Source: Anaerolineales bacterium (GTDB lineage: Bacteria; Chloroflexota; Anaerolineae; 4572-78; J111). From it: a DNA stretch of 64,000 nucleotides. The notes beneath the pieces were generated by a model that did not search any database, was not told the DNA's origin, and saw nothing but the letters and a program-made list of their open reading frames with translations. Both the position numbers and the translations under genes were made by a program. The DNA is taken from NCBI GenBank assembly GCA_015075405.1, contig JABTUK010000001.1, positions 124,001-188,000 of the forward strand, given 5' to 3'. Positions within the stretch are counted from its first letter, which is position 1. Each line of letters opens with the position of its first letter. Of the stretch, positions 1-8,286 are shown one piece after another.

Positions 1-42
1 ATAAAATTAGAGCAGAAAAGCAATGGCTTATCAAGTCAATGA
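1..42 (+). CDS. C-terminal tail of an upstream gene (partial)
   Basis: Frame 1 is open from the window edge for 13 codons and ends at a TGA at 40-42. That TGA overlaps the ATG of the HNH gene in an ATGA arrangement, which suggests translational coupling. Nothing in these 13 residues identifies the protein. HNH nucleases are often partnered with an upstream ATPase, for example in Septu-type pairs, so an ATPase is one guess, but it cannot be seen here. Confidence 0.5.
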   Translation: MKLEQKSNGLSSQ

Positions 43-1232
43 AACAAGATATTTGCCTTTTGTGCCATAAACAACCCAGAGGTATTTTATCGGTACATCT
101 AGACTTCCATAGTTTACCCCCAGAGTTAAAAGCTGCTCAACAATTTATTAACTCTCAGACAGGAGAGCGAAAGAAATTACCTCTTTGGTTAGCAAGTTTG
201 CGTGAGTATTTCGAAACGATTTATGAAGGTTTAGGCAATGGTGGTATCGTTGCCAAAATATTCAAGGACCGGGATAAAAATTACTCTCGTCAGGACTTTT
301 TTGAAGCATTTACCCAAGCCAATCCAAAACTCTTCGTGTGCCCAATCTGTGATGCTTCTGGCTTTAGAACGATTTCTGGCGGACATTATTACAGCGATAT
401 TGAGCACTACCTGCCCAAGAGTATCTATCCCCATTTGGCGATTCATCCCTATAATTTGATACCAGTATGTAAATTATGTAATCAAGCCATCAAACGTGAC
501 GAAGATCCCTTCCGACCAGAGGAGGATTCAACCGTTCGTTATGCACTTGGAGATATTTTCTTGCCTTATCGTAAGCGTGTGATGAGTAGGGAGGCAATCC
601 TAAAAATCGATTGGCTGGGTAGTAAGGCTGAAAGTGATTTAACAGATGAAGATTATGTGTGGCGAAAAGGGCAAAAAGGGGCTCGTAAATCTGGAAGATT
701 TCTAGCCCAGGCTCGAACTGAGGATAAAAATCCCCTACAAGCACACTTTAAATTGTTCAATCGTATTTATAGTATTCCTGGGCGGTGGGAGGAACAAATT
801 GATGAAATTGGAGATCACTTATTTCGCCGTATTCGCCAAGTTTTTGCTGACGACGTTTTAATTGATCCGGCGATTCTCAACAGTAAAGAACGTGTTATTA
901 ACAAAATAAATTGGTTGTTGGTCCTTACCGAAGAAGTTCAAGGTCAAGATATTTATACCTATCCCATTATGTGGTGGCTATCTCAATTAACTCTCGACTA
1001 TTTAGATAATTGTAAAGAAGGAACCCCTTCACCATTTTGGGATGAGATAAAAGCTTTTGGGAAGCTAGTCTCCGGAGACAAAAGGGATATAACAGATAGA
1101 GCAGGAAAAATTAAAGAGCGGTACAAAGGCAGCCAGAATCAAACTTTGGTTCCAAACAGTCCCGTCACTCTACCCGTAGAATCTTCTAATGATAGTTCAA
1201 GCGACAGAAATGACTCCAGCCGAGAGCTGTAA
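39..1232 (+). CDS. HNH-family endonuclease
   Basis: 397 residues. A CPxC pair near residue 104 is followed by an HNH core at about 112-150: DIEHYLPKS, then NLIPVC and a CxxCN pair. This is the beta-beta-alpha-metal layout of HNH nucleases with extra zinc-binding cysteines. An N-terminal CxxC (residues 7-10) may bind zinc as well. The last 60 residues are polar and probably flexible. The start overlaps the stop of the preceding gene, and the UDG-like gene starts 2 bases after its stop, so the three form one transcription unit. A restriction or anti-phage nuclease is likely from the family and setting; the target is unknown. Confidence 0.75.
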   Translation: MKQDICLLCHKQPRGILSVHLDFHSLPPELKAAQQFINSQTGERKKLPLWLASLREYFETIYEGLGNGGIVAKIFKDRDKNYSRQDFFEAFTQANPKLFVCPICDASGFRTISGGHYYSDIEHYLPKSIYPHLAIHPYNLIPVCKLCNQAIKRDEDPFRPEEDSTVRYALGDIFLPYRKRVMSREAILKIDWLGSKAESDLTDEDYVWRKGQKGARKSGRFLAQARTEDKNPLQAHFKLFNRIYSIPGRWEEQIDEIGDHLFRRIRQVFADDVLIDPAILNSKERVINKINWLLVLTEEVQGQDIYTYPIMWWLSQLTLDYLDNCKEGTPSPFWDEIKAFGKLVSGDKRDITDRAGKIKERYKGSQNQTLVPNSPVTLPVESSNDSSSDRNDSSREL

Positions 1233-1234
1233 TA

Positions 1235-1927
1235 ATGAAAGCTGCCCAATCTTTCGGTGATCTCAAGACCGCCACCATCCTGGTAATCGGTCATGATCCG
1301 CGTTTACAGCGCAGTCGGGCCGAAGCTGAGATCGTTTTCTTTTTTGATTACCTTACCCGTGTCCGACCTGCCGCCCGCGCCGAAGCAAAAAAATATGAAC
1401 TGGCCGAGGCTGTGCAGAAGTACATCAGCCAGTTGGCTGGTCGTGAGGTTTCCCTGGCGGAGTTGTACGTCACCAACCTCTGCAATAAGTTTCTTGATCA
1501 TGTCCCTAACTCTGGCACTGTTCTTATCCCAGATGAGCAGGCCCAACGCGGCGTGGAGGAAATCTCTCAAATTGTGGCTGGTGGTCACTTCAAAGTTATT
1601 TTGCCGATGTCGGTACAGACCTTTTACCATCTGTGTCGTTGGAGATTTATTGACGAAACGAATCAGGTCTTAACCCAATTCATTCACGCAGCCCGACCTG
1701 TGCCGGAGAGAGCCAAACTGGGACTATATCAGCAGAGTGGTAAAGCGCCATTTTTGACTGTCTGCGGGCAGCGTTTCCATCATGAAGGTGTGCCAGTAGT
1801 GCCCATCCTGCACGTCAAGCAGTGGCCGCTCCGACTCAGGATGCGACGATACGCAGATCCCATGCAACAAGCGCAATGGCAGATACAAACATTGCTCCGA
1901 AGTATACCCGGTCGGCGTGATGAGTAA
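1235..1927 (+). CDS. Uracil-DNA-glycosylase-like superfamily protein
   Basis: 230 residues. The N-terminal segment ILVIGHDPRLQRS resembles motif 1 of the UDG superfamily, where a glycine, an acidic or polar residue and a proline follow a hydrophobic strand. A second strand-plus-asparagine segment (YVTNLCNKF) and a late histidine in VPILHVKQWP match the expected order of motifs 2 and 3. The catalytic Asp/Asn of a true UDG is not certain, so activity is uncertain. It begins 2 bases after the HNH gene and was probably co-transcribed with it. The pairing suggests base recognition or excision next to a nuclease, which is inference. Confidence 0.5.
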   Translation: MKAAQSFGDLKTATILVIGHDPRLQRSRAEAEIVFFFDYLTRVRPAARAEAKKYELAEAVQKYISQLAGREVSLAELYVTNLCNKFLDHVPNSGTVLIPDEQAQRGVEEISQIVAGGHFKVILPMSVQTFYHLCRWRFIDETNQVLTQFIHAARPVPERAKLGLYQQSGKAPFLTVCGQRFHHEGVPVVPILHVKQWPLRLRMRRYADPMQQAQWQIQTLLRSIPGRRDE

Positions 1928-2010
1928 GTGTAGGCATTTTCTACTGTGCATCAGAAGAAAGAGTCAGGGGAAGTAAATTGACCAAATAGAGGATTACAAT
2001 ATTCAAGGGG

Positions 2011-2526
2011 TTAATGGAACAATAGGCCGGGTGGGCGCAAAACGACCCAGCCCCGGCGGTCTTGCTTTGGAAATGGAATTGGCTCGATAGCTCGAACACA
2101 GTCAATCTGCATCAGAGTGGCAAACGAAGCGCCTGCCCGTTGGGTCCAAAAATCGGGATCTTGAGCGCAAAGAGCTTCGGCAAATTCACTACGCAGATGT
2201 TGCCAGGAATTTGGATTTAAGCTGTAAAACCAGACGTTTGAAACCCGGCAAAGCCCAAGAATAGGGCCGCTGGACTCCTTGAGTAAGAGGATATCGCCGG
2301 CAGCAACTTGCCCATACGGCGCATATCGTCGCATGCCAAATCGAGACTCAACCGTTTTTTTTCCTTCAAGAATGTAACCGAGGTACGGCTCCACAAACAC
2401 GGCCAGGTGTAGACCGGCGGGCGAAGTATCATTATTGATAATCTCGCGGAGATGGTCTTCCCAGAAACAATCACCCACCACTACAGGTAAAATGTCATTG
2501 GCCACAACCGTGTGCCAGCTAACCAT
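2011..2526 (-). CDS. ASCH-domain protein
   Basis: 171 residues. The central part has the ASCH/PUA-like pattern: an early strand (HLAVFVEPYLGYIL), then GKKTVESRF, then a short PYGQVAAGDILLLKES segment where the P..GD turn precedes a hydrophobic strand. ASCH domains bind RNA or modified nucleotides; the exact role here is unknown. The gene is transcribed away from the DUF4160 operon, and the 385 bp between them hold a promoter for that operon and a repeated 14-bp motif. Flanked by nuclease-type genes, it could be part of a base-sensing defence, but that is inference. Confidence 0.7.
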   Translation of the reverse strand: MVSWHTVVANDILPVVVGDCFWEDHLREIINNDTSPAGLHLAVFVEPYLGYILEGKKTVESRFGMRRYAPYGQVAAGDILLLKESSGPILGLCRVSNVWFYSLNPNSWQHLRSEFAEALCAQDPDFWTQRAGASFATLMQIDCVRAIEPIPFPKQDRRGWVVLRPPGLLFH

Positions 2527-2693
2527 CCGATAAACCCCCCGCTAAAATTAGTGTTTCCATTGTTGTTAACAGAATTATACCGTTTTATCTGAATAGAACA
2601 AATGTTCGGTAAAATATTTTAAACTCTACTGTCACTGAACAAGGGGCAGCCAGCAATTTGTCTATATTAGCATTAGGGTCAACCTAAAAACTA

Positions 2694-2739
2694 TACTACA
2701 TATTGTGGTAATAGACAAGTTGCCGTACTACATATTGTG
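2694..2739 (+). repeat. Direct repeat of tactacatattgtg
   Basis: The 14-mer tactacatattgtg occurs at 2694-2707 and again at 2726-2739. The start-to-start distance of 32 bp is about three turns of B-DNA, so a protein binding both copies would sit on one face. It lies about 75 bp upstream of the -35 of the DUF4160 operon promoter and between divergent genes. An activator or repressor site is inferred. Confidence 0.55.
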
Positions 2740-2811
2740 TTGACGTCCAGAAAATAGATAACCTCATCTCTTGACCTCGTTGCCCTTCTTCGCAGAGGTC
2801 AAAATTAGCTC

Positions 2812-2840
2812 TTGACAAAATTAACGTATACGTTTATAAT
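2812..2840 (+). promoter_or_regulatory. Consensus sigma-70 promoter with palindromic operator
   Basis: A perfect TTGACA at 2812-2817 and a perfect TATAAT at 2835-2840 are separated by 17 bp. The spacer holds the 12-bp perfect palindrome aacgtatacgtt (2823-2834). A dimeric repressor bound there would block RNA polymerase. The XRE-domain protein encoded at 3152 is the obvious candidate, giving autoregulation of the operon that begins at 2912. The promoter and palindrome are seen directly; the regulator is inferred. Confidence 0.8.
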
Positions 2841-2911
2841 GATGGTCAAATTATTGAGCGACTACTAAAAAATTATCATGTACGCCCAGGGAGGTAGGAT
2901 GCCACAACCGT

Positions 2912-3148
2912 ATGAAAGTATTAGATAATGGAAAATTCTCCGTGTACGTGTATCGAGAAATCGGGCAGTCACATCATTTACCGCATTGTCACGTGAGATG
3001 GGCTGACGGAGCAACAGTTGTCACCCTACCGCTACTAATAAGAATGGCCGGGACACCGCTACCTAAAAGCGCAAAACAACTGCTCCTTGATCACCTGGAA
3101 GAAATATGCAATGTTTGGAATAATATTAATCTGGAGAGGGCTATTTAA
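2912..3148 (+). CDS. DUF4160-family small protein
   Basis: 78 residues. The segment with HHLPHCHVRWADG matches the PPHxHV signature of DUF4160 proteins, small partners usually encoded next to DUF2442 proteins in toxin-antitoxin-like pairs. The next gene, 3 bases downstream, begins with a DUF2442-like domain, so the classic pair is kept. The strong Shine-Dalgarno at 2889-2895 is 17 bases from this ATG, which is far; it suits the overlapping 2899 mini-frame better. It is the first gene of the operon driven by the 2812 promoter. Confidence 0.75.
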   Translation: MKVLDNGKFSVYVYREIGQSHHLPHCHVRWADGATVVTLPLLIRMAGTPLPKSAKQLLLDHLEEICNVWNNINLERAI

Positions 3149-3151
3149 TTT

Positions 3152-4651
3152 ATGACCTTACAAAGGTGGGATGAACCAAAATACCAACGGATCACCGCTG
3201 TAGAGAGACAAAACGGCAAACTGGTCGTTTCTTTTGCGGATGATACGACGGTCAGTCTAGCCACTGAACTTCTCTTGCCGCCCGACACACACAATCCAGC
3301 TTGGAACAATATGAGTTTTAATGCCTATGAAATCATTGTGCCTACTTCTGCGGGCGAAGTAGAAATACCGTGGACGACCATCAGACTTCTGACCGACAAA
3401 AACTTTGCCACCCATTGGGCCAATACTGCCGAGAAGCAAGCTGAACAAGTCGGCCTGCGGTTGCGAGAACTCAGACAAAGGCGAAATCTCAGCAGCAAAG
3501 AGGTTGCCGAGCGAGCCGGCATTACCCCCCAAAGTTTGTCCAGAATTGAACGTGGCCACCATGATGTCGTTTTTACAACTTTACAAAAGATTCTGGCAGC
3601 CATGGGCTGTACTTTGAAGGATTTAGCTGAAGTCCAAATAACCCCGTTCTCGCTAGAGCCGCTGCTGAAGCATTTGGAGTCTGTGGGTCTCAAGCGGGAG
3701 TGGGTCAAGCAACGGATCCTTCCAGAGAGCCTTCTGGACAGCTTTGAAGGAGGGGGCGATAAAGAGCATTTGGCAGAAGTTGCCAGACATATTTCCCGGA
3801 TTTTCAAATGGCCTGCGGAGAGTATCCTGAATTTCGAACCCTTGATAATTGATTCGGCCATTGCCCAGGCAGCCAGGTTCAAAACCCAAGGTCGCACTCA
3901 AGAAATTCAAGCGACCGCTTATGCTGTCTATGCTCACTTTCTGTCGTTGATAGTGCTAGATGCCACCAAACATCTCCAAACTTTGTCGCTGCCTACTACT
4001 GCTGAGGAAGTGAGACAGGCGGTTATGGATCGATATAAGTTCTTAAACTTTGAAAGTTTGGTCAGTTATATCTGGAGTTTGGGCATACCCGTTATCCCCC
4101 TTGAGGATTCTGGAGCGTTTCACGGGGCCTGTTGGCGAATTTCCGGTAGAAACGTCATCGTTTTGAAACAGATAACTCCCTATCAATCTCGCTGGTTGTT
4201 TGATCTGGCCCATGAACTGGCTCACGTTATTCTCCACTTATCCGAGGATCGCCCGGCTTTTATTGAGCCTGAAGAGATCAATCCTTTCCACGACTCGGAG
4301 GAAGAATGGGATGCAAATGATTTTGCGGATGAGTTACTGCTCTGTGGCCGCGCCGATGAGCTAGCTGAGATAAGCGCCGAAAAGGCGCGAGGACAAGTAA
4401 AGTTTCTAAAATCAGCCGTACTCCAAATTGCCGCCGCCGAGCATGTACCGGTTGACTTATTAGCTAACTACGTAGCGTATAGGCTCTCTGTAGCCAATCA
4501 CATCAATTGGTGGGGCGCTGCCAATAATCTGCAAATTACAGATCCAGCTCCATCTGATTTAGCCCGGCAAGTGTTCTTTGAGCACGTAAATTTAGATCAG
4601 TTAAATCCGCTAGATCAAGATCTAGTGATGCGGGCAGTAAGCCAAGAGTAG
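3152..4651 (+). CDS. DUF2442-XRE-ImmA/IrrE fusion: DNA-binding metalloprotease
   Basis: 499 residues. Residues 1-85 look like DUF2442 (short strands around VVSFADDTTVSL). Residues about 98-155 are an XRE helix-turn-helix (LRELRQRRNLSSKEVAERAG). The C-terminal part holds a zinc-protease motif HELAH near residue 353 in DLAHELAHVILH, with a downstream acidic helix (EEWDANDFADELL) that supplies the third ligand in ImmA/IrrE (DUF955) enzymes. Such proteins act as repressor and/or protease that removes repressors on stress, as in ImmR/ImmA of ICEBs1. It probably reads the palindrome at 2823 and controls the operon. Fusion to DUF2442 is unusual. Confidence 0.85.
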   Translation: MTLQRWDEPKYQRITAVERQNGKLVVSFADDTTVSLATELLLPPDTHNPAWNNMSFNAYEIIVPTSAGEVEIPWTTIRLLTDKNFATHWANTAEKQAEQVGLRLRELRQRRNLSSKEVAERAGITPQSLSRIERGHHDVVFTTLQKILAAMGCTLKDLAEVQITPFSLEPLLKHLESVGLKREWVKQRILPESLLDSFEGGGDKEHLAEVARHISRIFKWPAESILNFEPLIIDSAIAQAARFKTQGRTQEIQATAYAVYAHFLSLIVLDATKHLQTLSLPTTAEEVRQAVMDRYKFLNFESLVSYIWSLGIPVIPLEDSGAFHGACWRISGRNVIVLKQITPYQSRWLFDLAHELAHVILHLSEDRPAFIEPEEINPFHDSEEEWDANDFADELLLCGRADELAEISAEKARGQVKFLKSAVLQIAAAEHVPVDLLANYVAYRLSVANHINWWGAANNLQITDPAPSDLARQVFFEHVNLDQLNPLDQDLVMRAVSQE

Positions 4652-4660
4652 GGTAAGAAA

Positions 4661-5272
4661 ATGTCAAGTAGGAATGGCAAACGCAGAGAGATTAAGCCGT
4701 TAAAGGTTTCTTGTACCGATTTTGACTGCGAAAGCGAGTTACATTGCTTTAAGAAATCTCGCCGAATGACGGAAGCTGAGCGCGGAAATTGTAGGTCATG
4801 CGGCATCAGTGTTGTCAATTGGACACGTGTTCATAGCCGTAGCATTAATGATGCGGCTTATACGTTTGAGGCTCTCAATTCAGAATTCGTGCGAAACCAT
4901 TTCTGGAACAAACCGATTGATCTAAAGGCTGAAAATCACGCTCGTCGCAAAGGCCGTTCCAAACTAAGAGAGGCCATTCGCGCCCGGTTGAAAAAATCCG
5001 TCGGAACGGCCAGTCCCTCTTTTGATGGCAGACAGACGCCGGATCATGGCAATATTATCTACTACGCTCAACACGCCCTGGCCTGCTGTTGCCGGACCTG
5101 TATGGAATATTGGCATGGCATCCCCAAAGGGGTCGAACTGTCTGATGAACAAATTGATTATTTTACTGAACTGATAATGAAGTATGTTGATGCGCGAATG
5201 CCTGAGCTGACGGAAGAAGGTGAAAATATACCGCGTATACGCCATTCGAGAGATGAGGAGAGCCAGGATTGA
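4661..5272 (+). CDS. DUF4186-domain protein with N-terminal Cys cluster
   Basis: 203 residues. The C-terminal half carries the DUF4186 signature: AQHALACCCRTCMEYWHGIP followed by KGVELSDEQ. The His, Cys-rich block and WHGIPKG are conserved in that family, whose function is not known to me. The N-terminal half has CTDFDCESE and NCRSCG, probably one zinc site. Its TGA overlaps the TTG start of the radical SAM gene, so both are made from one message. The Cys/His content suggests a metal or DNA/RNA-binding role, but that is a guess. Confidence 0.7.
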   Translation: MSSRNGKRREIKPLKVSCTDFDCESELHCFKKSRRMTEAERGNCRSCGISVVNWTRVHSRSINDAAYTFEALNSEFVRNHFWNKPIDLKAENHARRKGRSKLREAIRARLKKSVGTASPSFDGRQTPDHGNIIYYAQHALACCCRTCMEYWHGIPKGVELSDEQIDYFTELIMKYVDARMPELTEEGENIPRIRHSRDEESQD

Positions 5273-6273
5273 GCCGGTATATTGACACTAAGCTTTTTTC
5301 TGCGCAATTACGTGAGCGAGCGATTATACCTTCTGAGCAAAAAATTCTAATCGCTCGCTTAAACGGCTCAGAGCAGGAAAAAGACTTAACGACTCCGGTC
5401 AACTGCCAGGGGTATGGCCGGATTCGTCACTTCCGTTATTCTAAACATTCTGATTGGTCTCCCAATCCCCTGCCAATTCTGCCAGCGGCTCAGGCCCTGG
5501 GCTACACCGCGGATGAGGTGTTACGTGCTCAGATATTTCAACACGCTGCCTGCAATTGGCGCTGTTGGTACTGTTTTGTGGACTTCACCTTACTCTCGGC
5601 CAATCTCCGGGTTTCAAATTACTTTACGGCTGGCGAGTTAATTGACATGTATCTTAAAGAAGATAATCGTCCCGAAGTTATAGATCTTACCGGAGGCCAA
5701 CCTGACTTGGCACCAGAGTGGGTCTTATGGACGATGGAAGCCCTAAAAGAGCGAGGCTTAGCGGGGAAGGTTTTCCTATGGTCGGATGATAACCTCAGCA
5801 ACCGCTACTTTTGGGACTATTTAACACCCAAACAGAGAAATATTATTGCCACCTTTCCCAAATATTCTCGAGTGGCATGCTTTAAAGGGTATGACGAGGC
5901 TTCCTTTGCTTTTAACACCCTCGCCGCCCCTGACCTTTTCAACCAGCAGTTTGAAATTTACGGGGATTTGTTGCAAGAGGGCCTGGATATGTATGCCTAT
6001 GTGACATTTGCCTCACTTCCCCATCACGATATCTGTTCGGCCATGGCCAGATTTGTTGATAGGCTCCAGGCAATCCATTCGAATTTACCGTTGAGAACAG
6101 TGCCACTAAAAATCGAGGTTTTTACGCCCACCCAGGCGAGAATCACGTCAGAACATCAAGAAGCCTTGGCCTTCCAATACGAAGTCCATAACGCTTGGCT
6201 TGAGGAGTTAAGCAAACGTTTTTCTGAAGTCGAGCGTAATCTTCTCATCACTGATGTGACTGTGAGATTATAA
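5269..6273 (+). CDS. Radical SAM enzyme
   Basis: 334 residues, TTG start at 5269 chosen because it overlaps the previous stop and the frame is open from there. The 4Fe-4S motif CNWRCWYC (C-x3-C-x2-C) lies near residue 95 and is followed by LTGGQPDL, equivalent to the GGEP SAM-binding motif. No SPASM or TRAM extension is visible. The substrate is unknown. Grouping with a methyltransferase and a nucleotide-kinase-like protein suggests chemistry on a nucleotide, nucleic acid or polyamine; this is inference. Confidence 0.8.
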   Translation: MSRYIDTKLFSAQLRERAIIPSEQKILIARLNGSEQEKDLTTPVNCQGYGRIRHFRYSKHSDWSPNPLPILPAAQALGYTADEVLRAQIFQHAACNWRCWYCFVDFTLLSANLRVSNYFTAGELIDMYLKEDNRPEVIDLTGGQPDLAPEWVLWTMEALKERGLAGKVFLWSDDNLSNRYFWDYLTPKQRNIIATFPKYSRVACFKGYDEASFAFNTLAAPDLFNQQFEIYGDLLQEGLDMYAYVTFASLPHHDICSAMARFVDRLQAIHSNLPLRTVPLKIEVFTPTQARITSEHQEALAFQYEVHNAWLEELSKRFSEVERNLLITDVTVRL

Positions 6274-6348
6274 AATGAAGAATTTGCTGAATACGGTTCG
6301 CCAATTTAACGACACCTCATTATTCTGAGATTAAGGATTTGCCGTAAC

Positions 6349-7623
6349 GTGAATGAGTATGATTTTCAATTACACCTTGTTCTATCCACCATTGCCCGAG
6401 GCGCTCATAGACTGGAAGAAATAGCTCGCGAGTGTGGGGGGCTTTACCCTCTTGAGCTTCGGGTGCTCCTCGATGATCTGGTCAAACAAGGGCAAGTTAG
6501 ATTATCGAAAAAGGGTTATCACCTTACCTTGTTTAACAAGGTCGGTGCAGGCTTTGCTCAATCTGGAATACTGTCAGATCATCTACCAATATTACCAGAG
6601 CCACATCCCCATGATTGTGATTGGCGATTTGACCCTGCTACCTCTCAATATCTTGCCAGGATCATTCTTCAAGAAAGTTCACCAAGTGGCGTGGTCCTCT
6701 TATTGGGAGCACCATCCGTCTTTATCGAAATGGCTTGCTCCCGTAATGTCCCTCACACCATCCTTTTAGATTGGAGTAGTGAGTTAACGGATTATATGAT
6801 CCGATTTTTTCTACCTGACACATTCAGGCTAGTCAACCATGATTTGCTCTCTGGCTCGCTGTGGCAATCTCATTGGCCTGTGGATGTGGTCCTATGTGAT
6901 CCCCCTTGGTATCCTGAACACTATGCTGCCTTCCTAACCCAGGCGGCTTATACGGCGCGCGTCGGAGCCGCCGTCATTGTTAGTCTCTTGCCTCTAAATA
7001 CCCGGCCTGACGCAGTTGCCGACCGTTGGCAAATTTTTGAAAACGCTCAGCAACTTGGATTACATCTCCAAACCATAGAGCCTGGCGCAATTCGATATCA
7101 GACCCCGATTTTTGAATCAGCCTCTCTTCACGCTACCGACTTCGATCTCAAGAGCGATTGGCGTTCCAGTGATATAGCCATTTTTCGGAAGACTTCTGAA
7201 CCAAGCAGAGATGTAGTTGAAAAGTTGCTCGCAGCTACGGCTACAACCGATAAGCAAGAATGGGCTGAGGTACTTTTGGGGCGCTACAAGATTAAACTAC
7301 GCGGCCCATTTAATGATTACCTGGAATCCCCCACGCTGATCTCTATCGAAAAGGGAGACATCCTGCCTACCGTAAGTCGCCGCTATCCGGGCAGGAAGTT
7401 GATTGATCTTTGGCTGTGGGATAATCGAGTTTTTGCTGCTAAAGGTAAGGCTGCTTTTTTGGCTGCACTGTATACTCTGGCCGGAAGACCAAGATCGCAC
7501 CTTTCCTCGTCAATCTCTGACGCAAATCACAACCGCGCTTTAGACATACTTTCCCAAGTGATCGGGCCTTCTGATTACCCAATGAAAATGTCTGACGCGA
7601 AATCGGCTATGATTGCGCATTGA
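6349..7623 (+). CDS. Winged-helix plus SAM-dependent transferase (BpsA/DUF43-like)
   Basis: 424 residues with a GTG start. Residues 1-70 form a winged-helix (HRLEEIARECGG, then VRLSKKGYHL). The catalytic part has a Rossmann glycine strand (GVVLLLGAPSVFIEMA), an acidic end of strand 2 (TILLDWSS), and the motif CDPPWYPEHY near residue 183. The order wHTH then Rossmann then DPPW matches branched-polyamine synthase (BpsA, DUF43) proteins, and DPPW is also seen in N6-adenine methylases. The C-terminal 120 residues match nothing I recognise. Substrate unknown. Confidence 0.65.
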   Translation: MNEYDFQLHLVLSTIARGAHRLEEIARECGGLYPLELRVLLDDLVKQGQVRLSKKGYHLTLFNKVGAGFAQSGILSDHLPILPEPHPHDCDWRFDPATSQYLARIILQESSPSGVVLLLGAPSVFIEMACSRNVPHTILLDWSSELTDYMIRFFLPDTFRLVNHDLLSGSLWQSHWPVDVVLCDPPWYPEHYAAFLTQAAYTARVGAAVIVSLLPLNTRPDAVADRWQIFENAQQLGLHLQTIEPGAIRYQTPIFESASLHATDFDLKSDWRSSDIAIFRKTSEPSRDVVEKLLAATATTDKQEWAEVLLGRYKIKLRGPFNDYLESPTLISIEKGDILPTVSRRYPGRKLIDLWLWDNRVFAAKGKAAFLAALYTLAGRPRSHLSSSISDANHNRALDILSQVIGPSDYPMKMSDAKSAMIAH

Positions 7624-7641
7624 TGAAATATGGAGAATCTG

Positions 7642-8196
7642 ATGCCAAAAGCAGTCGCTGTGTGTGGCCATATCTGTTCGGGCAAATCCTCTGTTATCGC
7701 ACACCTGTCGAAATCCTACAACTGGAATGTGATTTCATTTGGCAAATATATTCGGCACTTGGCGCTAACGCAAGGGCTTTCACCTACCAGGGAAGTTTAT
7801 CAGACCCTTGGCCAAGAGGTTGTGAGTAGAGGGGACCCTCACCAATTTCTGCATCAGGTTATTCGATTTAACCAACCAGCTTCAGAGGTACACTTATTTG
7901 ATGGGATTCGCCATGTCTCAGTGTTTGATGCGTTGCGTCAGGTTTATGATGACACATTAGTGATCTTTTTGGACCTCAGCCATGAGCAGCGTTATCGCCG
8001 TTTTATGGCAAGAGCAGCCGAGGACGATCCATCGTTAACCTACGAAGAATTTTTGAGACTCAGCGATCAACCTGTCGAGCGAGGGATTTCCGAAATTGCC
8101 GACCTCACAGATTATCGTGTGGATGCCGCTGCCCCACTGCAAAAAATTATTAATGAGATTGACCAAGTTTTAGCTTTCAAGCGGTTTACGAGTTAA
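7642..8196 (+). CDS. P-loop nucleotide kinase-like protein
   Basis: About 184 residues from ATG 7642, preferred over 7630 because ggag lies 6 bases upstream. A Walker A motif GHICSGKSS sits at the N-terminus, followed by ISFGKYIRHLA, typical of dNMP kinases, dephospho-CoA kinases and archaeal adenylate-kinase-like proteins. A lid-like arginine-rich stretch (RYRRFMARAA) follows a hydrophobic strand. It closes the run that starts with DUF4160. A (deoxy)nucleotide kinase feeding a modification pathway is plausible; the substrate cannot be read from the sequence. Confidence 0.7.
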   Translation: MPKAVAVCGHICSGKSSVIAHLSKSYNWNVISFGKYIRHLALTQGLSPTREVYQTLGQEVVSRGDPHQFLHQVIRFNQPASEVHLFDGIRHVSVFDALRQVYDDTLVIFLDLSHEQRYRRFMARAAEDDPSLTYEEFLRLSDQPVERGISEIADLTDYRVDAAAPLQKIINEIDQVLAFKRFTS

Positions 8197-8286
8197 TACC
8201 GTACTGACGTATTTGAAGCGCACAGGTAGTTAATCATGCTACACCAACTTTATCCCTGTTCGTTAATCTGCTAGAGGAGACCAACA

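Larger units (their letters stand above)
2527..2911. other. Divergent intergenic region with promoter and repeats
   Basis: 385 bp between the ASCH gene (minus) and the DUF4160 gene (plus), with no convincing coding sequence. It contains two copies of a 14-bp repeat (2694-2739), a consensus promoter (2812-2840) and a purine-rich Shine-Dalgarno sequence at 2889-2895. That Shine-Dalgarno is 4 bases before a 9-codon open frame at 2899-2928 that overlaps the DUF4160 start at 2912, which could be a leader peptide or simply chance. Confidence 0.6.
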
